Shown: piece by piece, positions 7,111-10,104 of the stretch
Numbering within the stretch: position 1 is the stretch's first letter
Layout: each line of letters starts with the position of its first letter
NCBI GenBank assembly: GCA_949128015.1
Contig: CASBRC010000483.1
Location: forward strand, 1 to 10,104
Source of the DNA: Synechococcales cyanobacterium PMM_0003
Lineage (GTDB): Bacteria > Cyanobacteriota > Cyanobacteriia > Pseudanabaenales > Pseudanabaenaceae
Length of the DNA: 10,104 nt
Direction of reading: 5' to 3'
The notes under the pieces: model-generated
What the model was told of the DNA's origin: nothing
Database searches by the model: none
The model's input: the letters and a program-made list of their open reading frames with translations, nothing else
Translations under genes and position numbers: made by a program

Positions 7111-7173
7111 GCAGATGACGTTTAGTCTTCCAAAAAACCGTAAAAATCGCCACGTTTGCCCATCATAATTTAC

Positions 7174-7218
7174 AGTTAGTAATTAAAGTGATGCTTTGCA
7201 TCACTTTAATTACTAACT
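7174..7218. repeat. Perfect 21-bp hairpin upstream of nrdR
   Basis: Arms 7174-7194 and 7198-7218 pair perfectly around a TTT loop with the GC-TTT-GC apex also seen at 3803-3812. It ends 15 nt before the nrdR ATG, so if it is in the transcript it sits next to the ribosome-binding region; if it is in the promoter it may be an operator. I see no consensus promoter in the rest of the leader. From 7111 to 7173 there is otherwise only unassigned AT-rich sequence. Confidence 0.75.
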
Positions 7219-7233
7219 ATTTTGAGATACGTC

Positions 7234-7686
7234 ATGCTTTGCCCGTTTTGTCAGCATACCGATAGCCGTGTTTTAGAATCCCGTTCGGCAGAGGCAGGCT
7301 GTAGTATTCGGCGCAGACGCGAATGTCTTAATTGTCAGCGTCGGTTTACCACTTACGAACGCATTGAGTTTGTACCAATTACAGTACTGAAAAGGGATGG
7401 GGTTAGTGAATCCTTCGATCGCTCTAAGCTTTTGCGTGGCATGATTCGCGCTTGCGAAAAAACTGGGGTAACGCAAACAACTCTAGAATCGATCATTGAC
7501 GAAATCGAAGCACAACTACAGGCTCGCGATCGCCATCAAGTCTCAAGCGTGGAAATTGGCGAGATGGTCTTGCAATATTTGCAAGGCATTAGTGAGGTTG
7601 CATATGTGAGATTTGCCTCGGTATACCGACAATTTCGGGGAGTTCGAGATTTTGCTGAAGCATTAAACCACTTTGCGGCAAATTGA
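7234..7686 (+). CDS. nrdR: Transcriptional repressor NrdR
   Basis: A 150-residue zinc- and nucleotide-binding repressor of ribonucleotide reductase genes; it senses ATP/dATP through an ATP-cone. The N-terminal zinc ribbon has Cys3-x2-Cys6 and Cys31-x2-Cys34 with the basic [21 protein letters not shown]-binding segment between and after them. The ATP-cone spans about residues 49-139, beginning [16 protein letters not shown] and including [15 protein letters not shown] near its end. Length is the family norm. The start is ATG 7234, giving MLCPFC, which matches nearly all NrdR proteins; the TTG 12 nt upstream would only add MRYV. It appears to be a single-gene unit: a hairpin lies upstream and a palindrome downstream. 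No ribonucleotide reductase gene is in the window, so target sites must be elsewhere. Confidence 0.97.
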   Translation: MLCPFCQHTDSRVLESRSAEAGCSIRRRRECLNCQRRFTTYERIEFVPITVLKRDGVSESFDRSKLLRGMIRACEKTGVTQTTLESIIDEIEAQLQARDRHQVSSVEIGEMVLQYLQGISEVAYVRFASVYRQFRGVRDFAEALNHFAAN

Positions 7687-7706
7687 TGTGATGCTCGATA
7701 CAGCGC

Positions 7707-7738
7707 TCGCTTAAGCGACATATGCATGCATATGTCGC
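7707..7738. repeat. Overlapping palindromes after nrdR
   Basis: A loopless perfect 24-nt palindrome occupies 7715-7738 (half-site GCGACATATGCA), overlapped on its left by the 12-nt palindrome TCGCTTAAGCGA at 7707-7718. It begins about 20 nt after the nrdR stop and has no T-tract, so it is a poor terminator. An absence of spacer suggests a protein-binding site or a mobile hairpin remnant. It could act on the promoter of the following gene, about 85 bp further on. Confidence 0.6.
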
Positions 7739-7820
7739 ACTGGCTCTAGTTTCTGGGTTTTAGGGTGATATCAAGCTAAAGCACAAGAAATGACAAGTGA
7801 CAAAAATTTGTAAAGAAAAG

Positions 7821-7850
7821 TTGAAATTTTTTATTGACCCTAGCTATAAT
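7821..7850 (+). promoter_or_regulatory. Sigma-70-type promoter for the DUF3155 gene
   Basis: TTGAAA at 7821-7826, an 18-bp spacer and a perfect TATAAT at 7845-7850. Transcription would begin near 7857, leaving a leader of about 50 nt with the Shine-Dalgarno AGGAGGT at 7893-7899. The predicted start of transcription lies after the ATG at 7855, which argues against that ATG as the start of translation. Confidence 0.6.
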
Positions 7851-7905
7851 AACTATGTTTTGTAATCCCGATCGCATTTCAGGGTCTAAATTAGGAGGTA
7901 TCGAT

Positions 7906-8214
7906 TTGGCAAGGAGACGTAAGCGGAAAAGTAGACGTCGCCAAGAAGGGCGCAAAATCCTAGAACATATTCCACAATTTAGTATCGATAGCGGCGAAGA
8001 CAAGCCTGTGACGGCTGCACGTAAGTACATTCATACACATGGCATTCTTCCTCCTGCACTGTTACTCGTAAGACGTAACGAGCATACAACAGATCGATAC
8101 TTCTGGGCAGAAAAAGGACTATTTGGAGCACAGTATGTTGAAGAAAATCACTTCTTGTTCCCTAGTCTAAAACCACCCGAAGAAAAAGAGGTTGCTCTTG
8201 TAGGATGCAGATAG
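7906..8214 (+). CDS. DUF3155 family protein, cyanobacterial, function unknown
   Basis: A 102-residue basic protein that opens MARRRKRKSRRRQEGRKILE, which I recognise as the conserved start of DUF3155 proteins of cyanobacteria; the middle (GEDKPVTAARKYI, then ILPPALLLVRRNEHTTDRYFWAEKGLFGAQYVEENHFLFP) is also typical. No function is known to me; the Arg/Lys-rich N-terminus suggests nucleic acid or ribosome binding, which is inference. The start is TTG at 7906: it has the strong Shine-Dalgarno AGGAGGT 6 nt upstream (7893-7899) and gives the family N-terminus. The in-frame ATG at 7855 would add 17 unmatched residues and overlaps the predicted transcription start. The gene seems to be transcribed alone. 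An imperfect hairpin (8202-8237) overlaps the stop but lacks a T-tract. Confidence 0.85.
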   Translation: MARRRKRKSRRRQEGRKILEHIPQFSIDSGEDKPVTAARKYIHTHGILPPALLLVRRNEHTTDRYFWAEKGLFGAQYVEENHFLFPSLKPPEEKEVALVGCR

Positions 8215-8362
8215 GTTTTTGGCAACTTATCTATATCCTGTAAAAAACTTCGTTTTTCCTGATTTATTTCCTTTTCAGCATCTTACATTTAAATTGTAGG
8301 TACTTGTTTCTATCAAAAGCGGTATTTATCGCAATAGATGATATCAACTTGGATTTAATTAT

Positions 8363-8391
8363 TTGTAAATTGCTGGAAAGGTAAATATAAG
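8363..8391 (+). promoter_or_regulatory. Possible sigma-70 promoter for a small RNA
   Basis: TTGTAA at 8363-8368, a 17-bp spacer and TATAAG at 8386-8391. In AT-rich DNA such matches arise by chance; the support is its position, about 160 bp ahead of an otherwise unexplained strong terminator. Confidence 0.3.
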
Positions 8392-8397
8392 AGTAAG

Positions 8398-8554
8398 TAT
8401 ATTTGATTTATTGTCTTAATTGGATATACTTAAGATTTTCATAGTTGAGTAGGCAACTAATAAATGGGGATTTTATTTGCTCGGTACAAATATTAGCTGT
8501 TGAGTTGTTTTATTACATCTTCCAGAAGTGACATCTCACTTCTGGATTTTTTTT
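8398..8554 (+). ncRNA. Candidate small RNA, about 157 nt
   Basis: Bounded by the possible promoter at 8363-8391 and the terminator at 8521-8554. It includes a small hairpin TAGTTG-AGTAGG-CAACTA at 8442-8459 and has no open reading frame of note. I do not recognise a known family (it lacks Yfr1 and Yfr2 motifs). The alternative is a 340-nt 3' untranslated region of the DUF3155 mRNA, with the terminator ending that transcript. Confidence 0.28.
8521..8554 (+). terminator. Rho-independent terminator
   Basis: A perfect 11-bp stem (8521-8531 with 8536-8546, TCCAGAAGTGA arm) with loop CATC, followed at once by eight T (8547-8554). It is the most classical terminator in the window and is directional (+). 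The nearest + gene, DUF3155, ends 306 bp upstream. Confidence 0.85.
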
Positions 8555-8598
8555 GACGTTAAATTTCAGCAGCAAGGATGCCGCCAATATTGTTAAAT

Positions 8599-8649
8599 CA
8601 AAACCCAAAAGATATGCAGCGTAGAGCGCTGCATATCTTTTGGGTTTTG
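8599..8649. repeat. 23-bp hairpin of the AAAACCC type
   Basis: Arms 8599-8621 and 8627-8649 pair perfectly around a TAGAG loop. The outer arm is AAAACCCAAAAG, as in the two MITE-like elements. The left flank (8580-8598, GCCGCCAATATTGTTAAATC) resembles the inner left arm of the 1075 element (TGTCGCCAAGTATGTTAGGA), and the right flank begins with the shared GGGTTTTGGT, so this may be a decayed copy that lost its terminal repeats. Confidence 0.7.
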
Positions 8650-8661
8650 GTGACACCTATA

Positions 8662-8699
8662 AATAAAAAAGAGCAAACTTAAATTTGCTCTTTTTTATT
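8662..8699 (-). terminator. Bidirectional terminator, probably for the small minus-strand gene
   Basis: A 16-bp stem (8662-8677 with 8684-8699), GAGCAAA core flanked by A6 and T6, loop CTTAAA. On the minus strand the T6 follows the stem 78 bp after the stop of the gene at 8777-8989. It can serve the plus strand equally. Confidence 0.75.
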
Positions 8700-8776
8700 G
8701 GTAATCTGATTTATTTAATTTAATGTTTGATGGGCTTTCATCATCAAGCATAGAAAAAACCTCAAAAAGTCACTGA

Positions 8777-8989
8777 CTAAGCGTTTACAACTTCGTTGCT
8801 AGTTGTTCTTTTCCAGCCTCTGGGCAACTTCAAGTCATCAGGATCGACGTAATGACAAGCATAGTCATCCAAACAGATCAGCGCCCAACCATTGCCATCG
8901 ATATTAACCAGTTTGTATGAAGCCTCTAGCACAAAGAAGCCTTTGTGATTACGGGTATCGCGCTTTACTCTGACATTTTCTAAGATCAT
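8777..8989 (-). CDS. Small conserved-looking hypothetical protein, 70 aa
   Basis: The gene is credible: ATG at 8989 is preceded by AAGGAAG (8998-9004, 8 nt spacing), codon use looks normal, and a terminator follows. I do not recognise the protein. It opens MILENVRVKRDTRNHKGFF and then alternates hydrophobic and polar residues (YKLVNIDGNGWALICLDDYACHYVDPDDLKLP), which suggests a small all-beta, SH3-like barrel. This layout, including the late DD..L motif, is reminiscent of the small cytochrome b6f subunit PetP (DUF2862) and other cyanobacterial SH3-like proteins, but I cannot match it to PetP. Residues 1-60 look folded and the tail TTSNEVVNA disordered. It has no signal peptide or membrane segment, so it is probably cytoplasmic. 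Confidence 0.7.
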   Translation of the reverse strand: MILENVRVKRDTRNHKGFFVLEASYKLVNIDGNGWALICLDDYACHYVDPDDLKLPRGWKRTTSNEVVNA

Positions 8990-9053
8990 TTTATTAACTT
9001 CCTTTTAAAAAATTGGCACTTAGCTGTAATTAAAAAATTAACAGCTTTAGTTA

Positions 9054-9085
9054 TTTATATTTCAGTAGCCTAGCACTCTTGACAA
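9054..9085 (-). promoter_or_regulatory. Possible promoter of the small 70-aa gene
   Basis: On the minus strand a good -10 TATAAA lies at 9059-9054; the best -35 is TTGTCA at 9085-9080, but the spacer is 20 bp. The leader contains an AGCTGT/ACAGCT hairpin at 9022-9046. An imperfect inverted repeat with TTGACA and TTGTCA arms spans 9079-9112 and could be an operator. The rest of 8990-9230 is AT-rich with nothing I can assign. Confidence 0.3.
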
Positions 9086-9230
9086 AAAACCTGTGTTAAG
9101 TTTTTCTGACAAATAGAGCCTAGGTATAAAGTTATGTGATCTTAGATAAAGTTATTTGTTAGATTCAAGAAATTACAATTAACAAATATTGACATTAGCC
9201 AAAAATTAATCAGAAACTGTTAGCTAGATT

Positions 9231-9653
9231 TTAGCTAAGCACCCAATCTCTAACCTTTTCAAGTGCTTTCCAGTCTGGACGACGACGCAAACCTTCTTCA
9301 AAATTCTCAACAATTTCTGGCTTAATATCTTTCAAAATCATCAGCCAATTTTGAGCCGCCTCAACTTGTTCGCGGACACCTTTTTGGGATAGCTCCAACA
9401 TTGCGATCGCAAGATTAATGTGACCTTGAGGATCTTCAGGTGCAATTTTGACTGCTTTTTGAGCGGCTTTAAGAGCGAGTTTGGCGTTGTTATCTAGCAA
9501 ATACAACCAAGATAAACAGATCCAACCGCTAGCGACTTTAGGCTGGCGCTCGCATACTTTTTCAAACACAGGAATTAATTCCGCCGCAGGTTCACCTTGT
9601 TTGTAGCGTTCTAAACCTTGAGTGAATAAATCTTCTGCAATTTCAGTATTCAT
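9231..9653 (-). CDS. Small TPR-repeat protein
   Basis: A 140-residue soluble all-helical protein. The centre (about 41-74) is a clear TPR: ASGWICLSWLYLLDNNAKLA followed by ALKAAQKAVKIAPEDP, with the signature W/L/G-like/Y/A/P spacing; a second unit (about 75-108, HINLAIAMLELSQKG) continues it and the first 35 residues form a partial unit. TPRs mediate protein-protein contact, so this is probably an adaptor; partner unknown. The C-terminus (RRRPDWKALEKVRDWV) is a charged helix. ATG at 9653 is used: a GGAG lies 14 nt upstream, whereas the in-frame TTG at 9665 would leave only 2 nt to it. There is no signal peptide or membrane segment. It is divergent from the glycosyltransferase gene. A TTAGCTA hairpin (9220-9238) overlaps its stop but is a weak terminator. 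Confidence 0.85.
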   Translation of the reverse strand: MNTEIAEDLFTQGLERYKQGEPAAELIPVFEKVCERQPKVASGWICLSWLYLLDNNAKLALKAAQKAVKIAPEDPQGHINLAIAMLELSQKGVREQVEAAQNWLMILKDIKPEIVENFEEGLRRRPDWKALEKVRDWVLS

Positions 9654-9697
9654 CGAGCGAATCAAGACTCCAAAGCCGTGTTTTTTGCCTTAGAGAT

Positions 9698-9728
9698 ATT
9701 ATCACAAAGTTTGATCAAAACTCACCAA
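9698..9728 (-). promoter_or_regulatory. Possible promoter of the TPR gene
   Basis: Minus-strand GATAAT at 9703-9698 with the extended -10 TG one base upstream, and a weak -35 TTGGTG at 9728-9723 (19-bp spacer). Transcription would begin near 9691, about 38 nt before the ATG. Confidence 0.3.
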
Positions 9729-9808
9729 CGACAATCAGTAATTCTGGGCTACTGCTCATCCAAGGTGATCTCTAACAATAAATGTACCCGATTAACTAAA
9801 ACCAAAAT

Positions 9809-9841
9809 GTGATTGTGCCGCGCTTCGCGCGGCACAATCAC
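9809..9841. repeat. 15-bp GC-rich hairpin with TTC loop
   Basis: Arms 9809-9823 and 9827-9841 pair perfectly; the apex GCGC-TTC-GCGC gives a UUCG-type cap in RNA. It lies midway between the divergent TPR and glycosyltransferase genes. The CTTCG apex also occurs in the loop of the 1102-1154 hairpin. Confidence 0.7.
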
Positions 9842-9867
9842 GGTAAAATCTTTCCAAGAAATCGCCT

Positions 9868-9902
9868 AAAGTAAAAAGGACACAAAGTGTTCTTTTTACT
9901 TT
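9868..9902. repeat. 16-bp hairpin just upstream of the glycosyltransferase start
   Basis: Arms 9868-9883 and 9887-9902 pair with one G-T wobble around an AAA loop, capped CAC-AAA-GTG as in the hairpin at 3731-3779. It ends 8 nt before the ATG at 9911, where a ribosome-binding site would be, and no Shine-Dalgarno is otherwise visible. Confidence 0.7.
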
Positions 9903-9910
9903 TGTTTGAT

Positions 9911-10104
9911 ATGAGTCAGCGTATATCGATCATTAATGTTGGGATTAACACAACTAGCTATGCTGATACTTGCGATCGCATAGCAACTCTCGCTCAGCGC
10001 CATCAATCATGCTATATCGTGGCGGCAAACGTGCATGTGGTGATGATGGCGTATTGGAATCGCGCCTATGGTCAAGTATTAGCCAACGCTGAGATTGTTA
10101 CACC
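9911..10104 (+). CDS. WecG/TagA/CpsF-family glycosyltransferase, N-terminal part (3' partial)
   Basis: An open frame runs from ATG 9911 to the right edge (64 complete codons plus 2 bases) with no stop. It reads MSQRISIINVGINTTSYADT near the start and YIVAANVHVVMMAYWNRAYG to AEIVTP at the edge. This matches the opening of the GT26 family: a hydrophobic first strand with an I-x-V-G-I core, then the (V/A)N-x-(E/H)-V strand, then the 'a(d/e)ivtPDG' segment. Family enzymes transfer ManNAc or related sugars to polyprenyl-linked acceptors in envelope or exopolysaccharide synthesis. The exact sugar cannot be told. Two HIP1-like sites near the start fit a native gene. The hairpin 8 nt upstream may affect translation. 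Confidence 0.8.
   Translation, partial: MSQRISIINVGINTTSYADTCDRIATLAQRHQSCYIVAANVHVVMMAYWNRAYGQVLANAEIVT

Larger units (their letters stand above)
8215..8776. other. 562-bp gene-poor region between DUF3155 and a small minus-strand gene
   Basis: I see no convincing coding sequence on either strand. It holds a possible promoter (8363-8391), a possible small RNA (8398-8554) with a strong terminator (8521-8554), an AAAACCC-type hairpin (8599-8649) and a bidirectional terminator (8662-8699). The left part (8238-8360) and the part from 8700 to 8776 are AT-rich with no structure I can assign. Confidence 0.6.

Noticed and set aside
7122..7166. 14-codon minus-strand ORF (MMGKRGDFYGFLED) and 18-codon plus-strand ORF between the element and nrdR
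   Set aside because: Too short, no Shine-Dalgarno, and no recognisable family; psbT or psbN, sometimes found near nrdR, do not match.
7834..7850. TTGACC at 7834 as -35 for TATAAT at 7845
   Set aside because: The spacer would be only 5 bp; TTGAAA at 7821 gives a proper 18-bp spacer.
8777..8989. Calling the 70-aa protein PetP
   Set aside because: The general small-barrel pattern is similar, but I cannot line up the conserved PetP residues, so the name is not supported.
9220..9238. TAGCTA-containing hairpin at the TPR gene stop as a further mobile-element end
   Set aside because: Only 7-bp arms of low complexity and no paired terminal repeat or AAAACCC core nearby.

Overview
The window looks like chromosomal DNA of a cyanobacterium, most likely a filamentous Pseudanabaena-like lineage (the genus is inference). 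The evidence is roughly two dozen copies of the HIP1 octamer GCGATCGC, almost all inside coding sequence, a DUF3155-type protein (a family I know only from cyanobacteria), an AT-rich composition, and gene content typical of cyanobacterial core genomes. No phage genes, CRISPR array, rRNA, tRNA or intact transposase are visible.

Layout, left to right. The 3' part of an FHA-TPR-transmembrane gene (+) runs in from the left edge. It converges on cbiB (-), and between them lie a long hairpin and a 110-bp MITE-like element. cbiB is divergent from cobQ (+). These two enzymes act consecutively in the nucleotide-loop branch of cobalamin synthesis: CobQ makes adenosylcobyric acid and CbiB attaches the aminopropanol arm. 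Two abutting hairpins follow cobQ. Next come a fused two-domain ABC transporter ATPase and, 10 bp later, a group II PLP-dependent decarboxylase, probably one transcript. A second MITE-like element (105 bp) and a hairpin precede nrdR, the repressor of ribonucleotide reductase genes. nrdR is followed by a palindrome and a DUF3155 gene that has a good promoter, a strong Shine-Dalgarno and a TTG start. A gene-poor 560-bp stretch holds a possible small RNA ending in a textbook terminator, another hairpin of the MITE-core type, and a terminator for the next gene. The right end carries a small unknown gene (-), a TPR gene (-) and the first 64 codons of a WecG/TagA/CpsF-family glycosyltransferase (+).

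The genes are ordinary. The unusual feature is the intergenic DNA. Most gaps contain one or two long, nearly perfect inverted repeats of 15-28 bp arms with 3-11 nt loops, whatever the orientation of the flanking genes. Four of them share an outer arm AAAACCC(N)AAAAG but have unrelated, fully compensated inner arms. Two of these four sit inside elements with their own terminal inverted repeats ending in TA. Several touch stop codons or lie 8-15 nt before start codons. This looks like an expanded family of small non-autonomous mobile hairpins that also shapes gene ends. That is the best candidate here for something little described.
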